A stretch of 64,000 nt of DNA. Source: Planococcus sp. MER TA 32b. GTDB taxonomy: Bacteria > Bacillota > Bacilli > Bacillales_A > Planococcaceae. Positions 7,960-16,507 of the stretch are shown piece by piece. Each line of letters starts with the position of its first letter. Positions within the stretch are counted from its first letter, which is position 1. Both the position numbers and the translations under genes were made by a program. A model generated the notes under the pieces. It was not told the DNA's origin. It searched no databases and saw only the letters and a program-made list of their open reading frames with translations. The stretch lies in contig JAMCAN010000002.1 in the NCBI GenBank assembly GCA_023715185.1, positions 62,001-126,000 on the forward strand, written 5' to 3'.

Positions 7960-9138
7960 GTGGAAGCAATGAGAGTGTGTGGATTGATGTCCGGAACTTC
8001 GCTTGATGGTCTGGATATCGCCATCGCGGATTTCGCGGAAGTGGAAGACAAGATCAGTTACCAGTTAATCTATTTCACGACTATGCCTTATTCTGATGAA
8101 CTGAAGGCGAAACTCCTCCGATTGATGGATCCGCTGGCACCGATGCAGCAGGTTTCTTCGATGAATATGTATCTAGGTGAACTGTATGCCGGTTTGATCA
8201 AAGTGGCTTTGGAAGGAACAGATGTCGATTATGGCTCGATTGATTTGATCAGTTCGCATGGGCAGACAATGTGGCACGAACCAGAGGCCGGGAGTGATCC
8301 ATTTTCCCGTCCCAACAGTTTGCAGATCGGTGATATTTCAGCACTGGCTGAATTCGCCGAAAAGACGGTGATTGGGGATTTTCGGCCGCGCGATATGGCC
8401 GCCGGAGGGCAAGGTGCGCCGCTTGTGCCTTTTGCCGATGAAGTTCTGTTCCGTTTGGAAACTGCGGGCAGAGTATTACTGAATATCGGAGGCATCGCCA
8501 ATTTGACTGTCCTGCCGCCGGCAAACAGTGAAAAGAAAACGCTTGCATATGATACAGGGCCTGGAAATATGATCATCGACGCCTTTGTTAAAAAGCATTC
8601 AGGCGGAAAACGCAATTACGATGATGGTGGAAAGCTTGGGGCGGCTGGCGCTGTTAACAGTGAATGGCTCGGCCAATTGCTCGCCCATCCCTATTACGGT
8701 ATGGCGGCGCCAAAAAGCACGGGCCGTGAATTGTTCGGTGCGGCTTATGCGGACGAATTATGGAGTGACGGCGACAAGCTGGGATTATCGGCCGAAGATA
8801 AAATCGCTACGGTGACCAAATTGACCGCTGAAACGATTGCCGCTGAAATCCGGAAATTTGCGGAAAGCCATGAAGTTGAAGAAGTATGCATCAGCGGTGG
8901 AGGAGTACATAACAGCACGCTGATCGGTTTTATAAAAGAGCGTTTGCCGGGCTCCATCGCAGTCAAATCATCCAGTGAGATCGGCATCGACAGCGATGCA
9001 AAAGAAGCATTTGTATTCGCGCTGCTCGGCTTTTTGGGGTTCAACAAAAAGCCGAATAATCTGCCCGCTGCTACAGGGGCGGAGCAGCCGACAATTTTGG
9101 GGAAAATTGCATGGCAATCAAAACATTGGGGGGAATAG
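7960..9138 (+). CDS. anmK: Anhydro-N-acetylmuramic acid kinase
   Basis: 392 residues. Family signatures are GLMSGTSLDGLDIAI at the N-terminus, SHGQTMWHEP near residue 95, GGIANLT near 178 and DTGPGNMIID near 199. AnmK opens the 1,6-anhydro ring of anhydro-MurNAc and phosphorylates it to MurNAc-6-phosphate, which MurQ (encoded downstream) then cleaves. GTG 7960 lies behind GAAAGGC. Its presence implies a source of anhydro-MurNAc, which only lytic transglycosylases make; a SpoIID/LytB-type protein is encoded 6 kb upstream. Confidence 0.92.
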   Translation: MEAMRVCGLMSGTSLDGLDIAIADFAEVEDKISYQLIYFTTMPYSDELKAKLLRLMDPLAPMQQVSSMNMYLGELYAGLIKVALEGTDVDYGSIDLISSHGQTMWHEPEAGSDPFSRPNSLQIGDISALAEFAEKTVIGDFRPRDMAAGGQGAPLVPFADEVLFRLETAGRVLLNIGGIANLTVLPPANSEKKTLAYDTGPGNMIIDAFVKKHSGGKRNYDDGGKLGAAGAVNSEWLGQLLAHPYYGMAAPKSTGRELFGAAYADELWSDGDKLGLSAEDKIATVTKLTAETIAAEIRKFAESHEVEEVCISGGGVHNSTLIGFIKERLPGSIAVKSSSEIGIDSDAKEAFVFALLGFLGFNKKPNNLPAATGAEQPTILGKIAWQSKHWGE

Positions 9139-9141
9139 GGA

Positions 9142-10476
9142 ATGAGTAAAATGTTCAGAAAGTCCGTATTGACAGTTGCATCAGTTGGATTGGCTGCCGG
9201 TGTATTGGCAGGCTGCAGCAGCGAAGCTGAAGAAACAGGCAGTGCAGAAGAATTCGAAGGCACCATCACAATTTGGGATGGTCCAAGATGGCCGGATAAA
9301 GACGATAACAAATTCCACTGGCTTGAGCAGAAAATTGCTGAATATGAAGAAGCGAACGAAGGCATTGAAATTGAAATGGTGCAGGTCCCATGGGCTGAAA
9401 TGGGCGATAAACTGGGTGTTGCAATCGCAGGTAAAGGATGGCCGGATATTGCGCCGGTCGATATCAGCGGAAGCGCAGTAAGCATCGACCACATCGAACA
9501 AGGGGTTGTTGAGCCGCTTGATGCCTATATCGATGACGAAGCGAAAAAAGACTTCTATGAAAATGCGTTGGATGCCTATACGTATGACGGCAAATTGTAC
9601 GGTATCCCGAATTCCATCACTCTTCATACAATGCTGCTGAACTTGGATCTTTTCGAGGAAGCGGGAGTAACTCCACCGGAAAACGGCAAATGGACATATG
9701 ATGAGTTCCTGTCTGCTGCGAAAGAATTGACGTTTGACCGTGACGATGACGGCAAGACAGATGTATACGGATTCTCGACATACATCATGCCGGGTTATTA
9801 CGAAGCTTGGCCTTTCTTCTACAAGAATGGCGGCTCACCTTTAAATGAAGATATGACAGAGTTCACTTTCGACGATCCAGAGACGGTCCAAGCGATCCAG
9901 GATCTGGCTGACTTGAAATTGACTGAAAATGCTGCTCCTGAAACGCATGGCGGCAATGATGTAGGCGGAACCTTCCAGGCATGGGCGAACGAAGAACAGC
10001 GCACAGTGGCAATGCAGCCATGGGCGACATGGGCAATCGGCGCGGCACAGGGCGCATACCCGACAAACTTCATGGTGGCTGAATATCCTGCAGGAGACGC
10101 GGAAGAAGCCAAAACAATCGGCGGCGTTGGCGGCTGGACTATGTTCCACCAGGACGGTGATGCAAACAAGAAAGCTGCTGTAGCTGACTTCATGCAATTC
10201 ATCTCCACTACGGACGAGCAAGTTACAATGGCCCAGAACTACGGCGTATTCCCGGCCCGCATCAGCGCGGCTGAAAAAGATCCGTTCGCTGAAAATCCGG
10301 AAATGGCGCGCGCAATGGAAATGTCGGAGCAAGTGGTTATGCTTCCACGCCATCCTGAATGGAGAAAAATTGACGAAGCAATCCAAACGGAACTTCAACT
10401 TGTCTTTAACGGCGAGAAAACTGCAGAACAAGCAATGGCTGATGCAAAAGTTGTCGTAGACGGCTTATTGGAATAA
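9142..10476 (+). CDS. ABC sugar-binding lipoprotein
   Basis: 444 residues. The signal peptide ends in the lipobox VLAGC (lipid-modified Cys at about residue 25), followed by a family 1 extracellular solute-binding domain (GTITIWDGPRW at about residue 40; acidic throughout). It follows anmK by 3 bases and is followed by an attenuator-type hairpin and two permease genes. From context it should bind muropeptide-derived sugars such as GlcNAc-MurNAc, MurNAc or anhydro-MurNAc at the outer membrane face. The ligand is inferred from the neighbours only. Confidence 0.88.
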   Translation: MSKMFRKSVLTVASVGLAAGVLAGCSSEAEETGSAEEFEGTITIWDGPRWPDKDDNKFHWLEQKIAEYEEANEGIEIEMVQVPWAEMGDKLGVAIAGKGWPDIAPVDISGSAVSIDHIEQGVVEPLDAYIDDEAKKDFYENALDAYTYDGKLYGIPNSITLHTMLLNLDLFEEAGVTPPENGKWTYDEFLSAAKELTFDRDDDGKTDVYGFSTYIMPGYYEAWPFFYKNGGSPLNEDMTEFTFDDPETVQAIQDLADLKLTENAAPETHGGNDVGGTFQAWANEEQRTVAMQPWATWAIGAAQGAYPTNFMVAEYPAGDAEEAKTIGGVGGWTMFHQDGDANKKAAVADFMQFISTTDEQVTMAQNYGVFPARISAAEKDPFAENPEMARAMEMSEQVVMLPRHPEWRKIDEAIQTELQLVFNGEKTAEQAMADAKVVVDGLLE

Positions 10477-10484
10477 TGGATTTC

Positions 10485-10521
10485 GAGCAGGCTGTGCCAC
10501 GCGCAAGCCTGCTTCATTTTT
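10485..10521 (+). terminator. Intra-operon hairpin after the binding-protein gene
   Basis: Arms GAGCAGGCT (10485-10493) and AGCCTGCTTC (10506-10515) are followed by ATTTTT. A hairpin here commonly lowers permease expression relative to the binding protein. Confidence 0.65.
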
Positions 10522-10536
10522 AGGAGGTGTCCCGCA

Positions 10537-11481
10537 ATGACTCAAGTGCCAATGGGAGCGGTACCGAAAAAAGGCGAAGAAAAATTGAAAATCAGAAAAC
10601 GTTCGAATCAGAGCATTTGGAAACAAATGAAGAAAAACTATGCGGCGTACCTGTTTTTATTGCCGAAATTGGTGCTCTTTACATTATTCGTCGCAATTCC
10701 GGTATTATGGGCTTTTGTCCTGTCGTTCCAGGAATACAAGATTTTCGGCAGTGAATTTGCCGGACTTCAAAATTACATAACGGTGTTCCAGAGCGCCGCC
10801 TTCATGGCCGCTTTGAAAAACACATTATTATTTACTATTGTTACGGTGCCTTTCGGGGTTATCACAGCTTTGATCGGCGCATCCATGATTTTTGCGCTCG
10901 GCAAAGTGTCGCAAAGCTTTTTCCGTTCAGCGTTCTATTTGCCGACGGTGACTTCAATGGTCATCATCGCGATGGTCTGGCGCTGGATGTATAACTACGA
11001 TTTCGGTTTGTTCAATTATATTCTCGGCTGGTTCGGCGTAGATCCAATCAACTGGCTTGGGCAATCGTCCACTGCTCTTTGGGCGCTCATCATCATGCAA
11101 TGCCTGATACCTTTTGGCGTCGGCATCATCATGTACCTCGCGTCGATGGGTTCAATCTCCAATGCTTTGTATGAAGCGGCAAAAATCGATGGAGCCGGCA
11201 GCTTGAAGCAATGGTGGCACATCACGGTGCCGCTGCTGAAACCGACGACTCTTTATCTGGTGCTTCTCAGCACGATCGGTTCGTTCCAGGTCTTCACCCA
11301 AATCATCATGATGACGGGCGGTGGACCGGGTAACGCCACGGAGACGCTCGTTCACCTGATCTATAAAACCGGTTTCCGTGATTTCGAATTTGGTCTTGCG
11401 GCTGCGCAATCGGTCGTATTGTTTGTCATTATTCTCATCTTCTCTGTCATCCAATTCCGGGTGCTCCGCCATGATGAGTGA
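10537..11481 (+). CDS. ABC sugar permease (MalF/UgpA type)
   Basis: 314 residues with about six membrane helices. The cytoplasmic coupling loop (EAA loop) is EAAKIDGAGSLKQWWHITVP at about residue 210. The long basic N-terminus is followed by the first helix at about residue 38. It pairs with the next gene to form the membrane channel of the sugar importer. AGGAGG precedes ATG 10537. Confidence 0.88.
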   Translation: MTQVPMGAVPKKGEEKLKIRKRSNQSIWKQMKKNYAAYLFLLPKLVLFTLFVAIPVLWAFVLSFQEYKIFGSEFAGLQNYITVFQSAAFMAALKNTLLFTIVTVPFGVITALIGASMIFALGKVSQSFFRSAFYLPTVTSMVIIAMVWRWMYNYDFGLFNYILGWFGVDPINWLGQSSTALWALIIMQCLIPFGVGIIMYLASMGSISNALYEAAKIDGAGSLKQWWHITVPLLKPTTLYLVLLSTIGSFQVFTQIIMMTGGGPGNATETLVHLIYKTGFRDFEFGLAAAQSVVLFVIILIFSVIQFRVLRHDE

Positions 11482-11495
11482 TTGGAGGATCGACT

Positions 11496-12464
11496 GTGAA
11501 AAATCAAAGTAAACGTGTAAATAAATTAATCATCTATGTCTTGCTGACAATTTTTGCTGTTGTTTCACTGCTTCCTCTGTATTGGGTATTTTCAACTTCC
11601 CTGCAGCTCAGCAGCTATCAATCGGAAGATATGGAGCGTCCGGTTTCCTATGTGGATTCCAACCCGCCGAAACTCTATCCGATGGGTATCCCGCTTTACT
11701 TCGAACATTGGGGAGAAGCGCGTGAAGCGGATAAAGCGGGGAATGCCGAAGAAGAAGCTTATCACCGCGAGATGATGGACCACATCGTCGACAACACCTT
11801 CTCGAGTTTCGTCAGCCTTTTCCAAAAACACGATGTCGGCAAATGGTTCTTCAACAGTGTCTACATATCGGTTGTGGTGACAGTCGGCATCTTGCTGATC
11901 GACTCGATGGCCGGCTATGTGCTTGCGAAGAAAAAATTCCCCGGCAGGAATCTCATTTTTTGGATCATCATCTCAACCATGATGATCCCGGGGCAGGTCA
12001 CGTTGGTGCCGCTGTTCATCATGGTCGGAAACCTCAACCTGATGGACACGCACTGGGCACTCATACTGCCGGATCTGTCGATGGTTTTTGGCGTCTTCCT
12101 TATGCGTCAGTTCATGTATTCAATACCGGATGAATTGCTCGAAGCCTCGCGGATGGACGGCGCCAGCGAATGGCGCACTTACTGGACAATTGTCCTGCCG
12201 CTCGCAAAACCGGGTCTGGCGGCACTTGGCATCTTTACATTCATGAATGTATGGAATTCGTTCCTATGGCCGATCATCGTTTTGAACAGCGCTGAGCTGT
12301 ATACGCTGCCGGTCGGATTGAAGACCCTTCAGGACGCCAACCTGGCAAGCTTTAAATTATTGATGAGCGGGGCTGCGGTAGCCGCAATTCCGATGATCAT
12401 CGTCTTTATCCTGTTCCAGCGCTACTTCGTCAAAGGTTTGACGCTCGGCGGTGTGAAAGAATAA
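11496..12464 (+). CDS. ABC sugar permease (MalG/UgpE type)
   Basis: 322 residues with six predicted helices and the EAA loop EASRMDGASEWRTYWTIVLP near residue 220. A hydrophilic insertion of about 80 residues lies between helix 1 and helix 2, longer than in standard MalG proteins, and is rich in charged residues. It could form an extracytoplasmic loop that contacts the binding protein. GTG 11496 follows TTGGAGG by 7 bases; an upstream GTG at 11478 lacks a ribosome binding site. It overlaps the next gene by one base. Confidence 0.86.
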   Translation: MKNQSKRVNKLIIYVLLTIFAVVSLLPLYWVFSTSLQLSSYQSEDMERPVSYVDSNPPKLYPMGIPLYFEHWGEAREADKAGNAEEEAYHREMMDHIVDNTFSSFVSLFQKHDVGKWFFNSVYISVVVTVGILLIDSMAGYVLAKKKFPGRNLIFWIIISTMMIPGQVTLVPLFIMVGNLNLMDTHWALILPDLSMVFGVFLMRQFMYSIPDELLEASRMDGASEWRTYWTIVLPLAKPGLAALGIFTFMNVWNSFLWPIIVLNSAELYTLPVGLKTLQDANLASFKLLMSGAAVAAIPMIIVFILFQRYFVKGLTLGGVKE

Positions 12465-13627
12465 TGGCTGCTGTCGTTAAACTGGGACTCGAAGTATTCC
12501 TGGAAAAACGGACGCATGAGCTGGAAGGCAGGCGGATCGGCCTGCTGACGAATCAGACTGGAGCCGATTCAAAGCTTGAATCGGCAATCCGCTTGATTCA
12601 CCGGCATCCGGATCTCGACCTTCGTGTTTTATTTGCCCCGGAGCATGGTTTGAAAACCGATGCCAAGGAAGGTGAGAAATTCGGCGACAGCATTCATAGT
12701 GAAACCGCTGTGCCGGTTTACAGCCTTTACGGAAAAACGAAAAAACCGACGGATGCCATGATGGAGCATATCGATATTGCGGTTTTCGATTTGCAGGACA
12801 TCGGAGCCCGTTATTATACCTATATTTACTCGATGGCTTATCTCATGGAAGCATGTGCGAGGACCGGTAAAAAGATGTATGTGCTCGACCGGCCCAATCC
12901 GATTGGCGGCGAAGCGGTGGAAGGCAATCTTATTGAAGAAGATTTCACTTCTTTTGTCGGCCTCTATCCGGTTCCGAACCGCCACGGCATGACAGCGGGG
13001 GAGCTTGCGCTTTATTTCAATGAAACCTTCGGCATCGGCTGCGATCTGGAAGTTGTGCCGATGGAAGGATGGCGTCGGAGCATGCTGTTCCCGGAAACGG
13101 AGTTGCCTTGGATTCCGCCATCCCCCAATACAACCCAGCTCGATATGATGCTCCTGTATCCAGGAACATGTTTGATAGAAGGAACGAACCTCTCGGAAGG
13201 CCGCGGAACCGCACAGCCTTTTGAAATTATCGGCGCCCCGTTTATCGACGGCGTCAAATTGCAGGATGCAGTCAACAGTTCAGCTCTTGAATACGTCAAA
13301 GCGCGGGCGGTCAGTTTTACACCGTCGCAGTCGAAATACGTAGGGCAGGCTTGTGAAGGAATTCAGCTTCATATAGTGGACAGGCGGCAGTTTCAGCCAT
13401 TTGCCTGTTTTATCCGAGTGCTTGCATTGATTGCTGAGATGTATCCGGAAGAACTTGAGTTCCTGAAGTACGGCAATCTGAAGCACCCGATGTTCGATTT
13501 GCTGGCGGGTACAGAAAAGCTGCGCCATGCGGTAAGTTCGGGCGGTGTAGAGGCCTTCCTTGAACAATGCAGAACAGACAGCGATCAATTCGCAGAAAAC
13601 AGAAAACCATTCTTACTTTATAGTTAG
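12464..13627 (+). CDS. namZ: NamZ-like exo-beta-N-acetylmuramidase (DUF1343, GH171)
   Basis: 387 residues of the DUF1343 family. Signature segments are RIGLLTNQTG, LFAPEHGL, VYSLYGKTKKP, DLQDIGARYYTYIYSM and NLSEGRGTAQPFE. B. subtilis NamZ (YbbC) removes MurNAc from the non-reducing end and is encoded next to nagZ and amiE. The B. subtilis protein is secreted, but this one starts directly at the mature domain with no signal peptide, so it should cleave imported MurNAc-GlcNAc in the cytoplasm. The start codon overlaps the permease stop (TAATG). Confidence 0.88.
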   Translation: MAAVVKLGLEVFLEKRTHELEGRRIGLLTNQTGADSKLESAIRLIHRHPDLDLRVLFAPEHGLKTDAKEGEKFGDSIHSETAVPVYSLYGKTKKPTDAMMEHIDIAVFDLQDIGARYYTYIYSMAYLMEACARTGKKMYVLDRPNPIGGEAVEGNLIEEDFTSFVGLYPVPNRHGMTAGELALYFNETFGIGCDLEVVPMEGWRRSMLFPETELPWIPPSPNTTQLDMMLLYPGTCLIEGTNLSEGRGTAQPFEIIGAPFIDGVKLQDAVNSSALEYVKARAVSFTPSQSKYVGQACEGIQLHIVDRRQFQPFACFIRVLALIAEMYPEELEFLKYGNLKHPMFDLLAGTEKLRHAVSSGGVEAFLEQCRTDSDQFAENRKPFLLYS

Positions 13628-13638
13628 GAGGCGAAGCC

Positions 13639-14553
13639 ATGGAAAAGTTATCACTTCTCACAACAGAAGAATCCAATCCGAAAACGGCAAGACTTGATGA
13701 GATGCCGACTGCGGAAATACTTAAGACCATGAACGAAGAAGACCAGACCATTGCACTTGCCGTCCAAAAAGTTCTGCCGCAGATTGAGCAGACTGTGGAA
13801 GCAGTCGTCAGTGCGTTCAAAGCCGGCGGACGACTGATTTATACGGGAGCTGGAACAAGCGGCCGGATCGGGGTCCTTGATGCGGTTGAATGTCCGCCCA
13901 CTTTCAGCACGTCTGCCGAACTTGTGCAGGCAGTGCTGGCCGGTGGGCAAGGAGCCATGTTCACTGCTGTCGAAGGGGCGGAAGATGACGAATTGCTCGG
14001 GGCATCCGACCTTGAAAAATTGGCTGTAACAAAGAACGATGTCGTGATCGGCATCGCGGCGAGCGGCCGTACACCTTACGTAAAAGGCAGTTTGGTCTAT
14101 GCGAGCTCATGCGGCGCTAAGACTGTCGCTTTATCGAGCAATAAAAACTCGCTGATCGGCAAATATGCAGATATCACGATTGAAGTTGTTACCGGACCGG
14201 AAGTATTGACGGGTTCGACGAGGCTTCGTGCAGCTACTGCGCATAAAATGGTGCTGAATATGATTACAACCGCTTCGATGGTCAAAACCGGCAAAGTCTA
14301 TAAAAATCTGATGGTTGACCTCAATGCTAGCAATTATAAATTGCGTGAAAGGGCAAAACAGATGGTCTGCACGCTGACCGATGTTTCCTACGAAGAAGCG
14401 GAAAGAGTTTTGGAGACCACTGATTTCGATGTGAAACTGGCGATAGTCATGATTTTTACAGGCGTCTCCAAAGACGAGGCAGAGCAGCTGATCCGGGCAA
14501 CCGGAGGATTTGTGAGGGAAGCTGTAAAAACCGCAAACGTAAAAGAGGGGTGA
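13639..14553 (+). CDS. murQ: N-acetylmuramic acid 6-phosphate etherase
   Basis: 304 residues with a SIS domain. Motifs are TGAGTSGRIGVLDAVECPP near residue 70 (including the catalytic Glu), VEGAEDDELLGA near 115, and a C-terminal helical UBA-like segment. MurQ cleaves the D-lactyl ether of MurNAc-6-P to give GlcNAc-6-P and lactate. It receives the products of AnmK and of the MurNAc kinase and feeds NagA. TAGGAGGCGAAGCC precedes the ATG. Confidence 0.95.
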   Translation: MEKLSLLTTEESNPKTARLDEMPTAEILKTMNEEDQTIALAVQKVLPQIEQTVEAVVSAFKAGGRLIYTGAGTSGRIGVLDAVECPPTFSTSAELVQAVLAGGQGAMFTAVEGAEDDELLGASDLEKLAVTKNDVVIGIAASGRTPYVKGSLVYASSCGAKTVALSSNKNSLIGKYADITIEVVTGPEVLTGSTRLRAATAHKMVLNMITTASMVKTGKVYKNLMVDLNASNYKLRERAKQMVCTLTDVSYEEAERVLETTDFDVKLAIVMIFTGVSKDEAEQLIRATGGFVREAVKTANVKEG

Positions 14554-14559
14554 ACAGCG

Positions 14560-15507
14560 ATGTACCGAAGTTTTCAGAATGGCGACGAAACCGCCATCAC
14601 CGGCTTATGGAATAGAACGCTGCATCAGGATCCCATCACATTGCAACGTTTTTTCAGGCAAGTGCTGCTCGACCCGAATTTTGATCCTAAGGGGCTGATC
14701 GTAGCAGAACAGGATGGCAAGCTCATTGGTGCCGCCTATGCTTTGACAAGGAAACTGGCGATGGAGGGCACCGAATTGGAACAAGGCTCAGCATGGGTTA
14801 CATTCTTCCTGGTGGATTCTGCCTATACGCACCGTCGGGTCGGCCATGGATTAATGGAACAGGTGGAGCAATATGCTAAGTCGCAGGGTGCAGAAAAAAT
14901 GTTTTTCTCTTCCTACGCACCGAATTATTTTCTGCCTGGCATCGATGAAGCGGCCTATCCGGCAGGCTATGCTTTCCTGCAAAAAGAAGGGTACCGGCGG
15001 CTTTATTCGCCGGTCGCGATGCACCGGGATCTATTGGATTACGTCTACCCTGAAGCTGTCGGGGAATTGAAAAGGCAGCGGGAAAGTGAAGGATATTCTT
15101 TTGGTCCAGCAGCGAAAGGCGACTTTCCGGAGCTGATCTGCTTTGCGAATGAAAAGTTTAATCCGGACTGGGGCCGGGCCATTCGCGAAGGCATACTTCA
15201 AGGGCTGGATCCCTCGCAGGTGCTGGCTGCAAAAAATGGCGGCCGCATTGTCGGCTTTGCCATGTTCGGCGGCTATGAAGGGATACGGGAACGCTTTGGT
15301 CCGTTTGGTGTAGATGAAAGCGAACAGGGCAAGGGACTCGGAAAAATCCTGCTGCATGATGCGCTGTTCGCCATGAAGCAGCTGACGCTGCAAAGCGCCT
15401 GGTTCCTGTGGACAAGCGAGACAAGTTCGGCGGGACATCTGTACTTGAAGCATGGATTCAAGACATACCGCCAGTTTCATGTCATGGTGAAGGAACTGGA
15501 ATCGTAA
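14560..15507 (+). CDS. Double GNAT-domain acetyltransferase
   Basis: 315 residues with two GNAT folds. Acetyl-CoA loops are THRRVGHGLMEQV at about residue 85 and EQGKGLGKILLHDAL near 255. It is similar in architecture to the product of 3520-4482 but clearly diverged. The start is 6 bases after murQ, so it is co-transcribed with it. Two such enzymes in one amino-sugar locus suggest a role in handling amino sugars or peptides released from the wall; the substrate is not known. Confidence 0.8.
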   Translation: MYRSFQNGDETAITGLWNRTLHQDPITLQRFFRQVLLDPNFDPKGLIVAEQDGKLIGAAYALTRKLAMEGTELEQGSAWVTFFLVDSAYTHRRVGHGLMEQVEQYAKSQGAEKMFFSSYAPNYFLPGIDEAAYPAGYAFLQKEGYRRLYSPVAMHRDLLDYVYPEAVGELKRQRESEGYSFGPAAKGDFPELICFANEKFNPDWGRAIREGILQGLDPSQVLAAKNGGRIVGFAMFGGYEGIRERFGPFGVDESEQGKGLGKILLHDALFAMKQLTLQSAWFLWTSETSSAGHLYLKHGFKTYRQFHVMVKELES

Positions 15508-15602
15508 AAAAGTAGCGGAAAACATCTTCAATGGAGTTTCCTCTATAATATAAATAAGTATAGTTCAGGAACAAATTTGTACAAGCAGAAGGGTTGATGA
15601 CA

Positions 15603-16481
15603 ATGGGCATAGCAAGCGGCGGATTAGTATTGGTCAAGGAAATGCGGAAAAACCTTCCGCCATCGGAACAGAAAATTGCGGATTATATTTTGGAGAATCC
15701 GGAAAAAACGGTTTCGATGACGGTGCAGGAACTCGGTGAAATGAGCCAGACAAGCGGAGCCGCGGTGACGCGTCTATGCAAATCGCTGAAACTTAAGGGC
15801 TTCCAGGAACTGAAACTCCGCATCAACGGCGATTTGGGTCGCAAGATCGAATTGACCAACCGGGACATCCAGCCCAATGAGCCTGTAGCCAGCACCATTC
15901 AAAAGGTGACAGACCATGCCATCCACGCTTTGCTTGAAACTGCAGAGCTGATGGACAGCGTGCAATTGGAAGCGGCAGTTGAAGCAATCGTCAACGCGCA
16001 GAATATTCATTTCTTCGGCGTTGGTGCTTCTGGCATTCCGGCTTTTGATGCACAGCAGAAATTCCTGCGGATCCATAAAGCCACCACTTCTACAGCGGAT
16101 TTACATATGAGCGCAACTGTTGTTGCCAATTTTGGTCCCGAAGATGTCGTTGTCGGCATTTCATTTTCCGGGAAGACCTTTGAAGTCGAAAAGATTTTGG
16201 AACTGGCGAATTTAAGAGGAGCGACGACAATCAGCCTGACAAAATACGGACAGACCCCGATATCTGAGATTTCCAATATCCAGTTGTATACGTCGCCTTC
16301 GCGTGAAGCTAATTTCCGGAGCGCGGCGACTTCTTCCAGACTGGCACAGCTGCACGTTATGGACATGCTGTTCATGTCAGTGGCTTCTCGGCAGTTTGAC
16401 ACCACGATCACATACTTGGACTCGACACGTGAAGCAATTGAAGACATCCAGACCCAAATTTCAGGCAAGAAGAAAAAATAA
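15603..16481 (+). CDS. murR: MurR/RpiR-family transcriptional regulator
   Basis: About 292 residues. An N-terminal HTH_6 DNA-binding domain (residues 1-75, ELGEMSQTSGAAVTRLCKSL) is followed by a SIS sugar-phosphate-sensing domain (GVGASGIPAFDAQQK, VVGISFSGKTFEVEK). It is likely to repress the locus until MurNAc-6-P or GlcNAc-6-P appears. ATG 15603 fits AGAAGGG 9 bases upstream; TTG 15594 and ATG 15597 are possible but too close. The palindrome at 2471-2487 is the best candidate operator. It begins a third transcription segment with nagA, nagB and the ATPase gene. Confidence 0.88.
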   Translation: MGIASGGLVLVKEMRKNLPPSEQKIADYILENPEKTVSMTVQELGEMSQTSGAAVTRLCKSLKLKGFQELKLRINGDLGRKIELTNRDIQPNEPVASTIQKVTDHAIHALLETAELMDSVQLEAAVEAIVNAQNIHFFGVGASGIPAFDAQQKFLRIHKATTSTADLHMSATVVANFGPEDVVVGISFSGKTFEVEKILELANLRGATTISLTKYGQTPISEISNIQLYTSPSREANFRSAATSSRLAQLHVMDMLFMSVASRQFDTTITYLDSTREAIEDIQTQISGKKKK

Positions 16482-16507
16482 TCACGCAATCAAAGAAGGT
16501 GTCCGCA

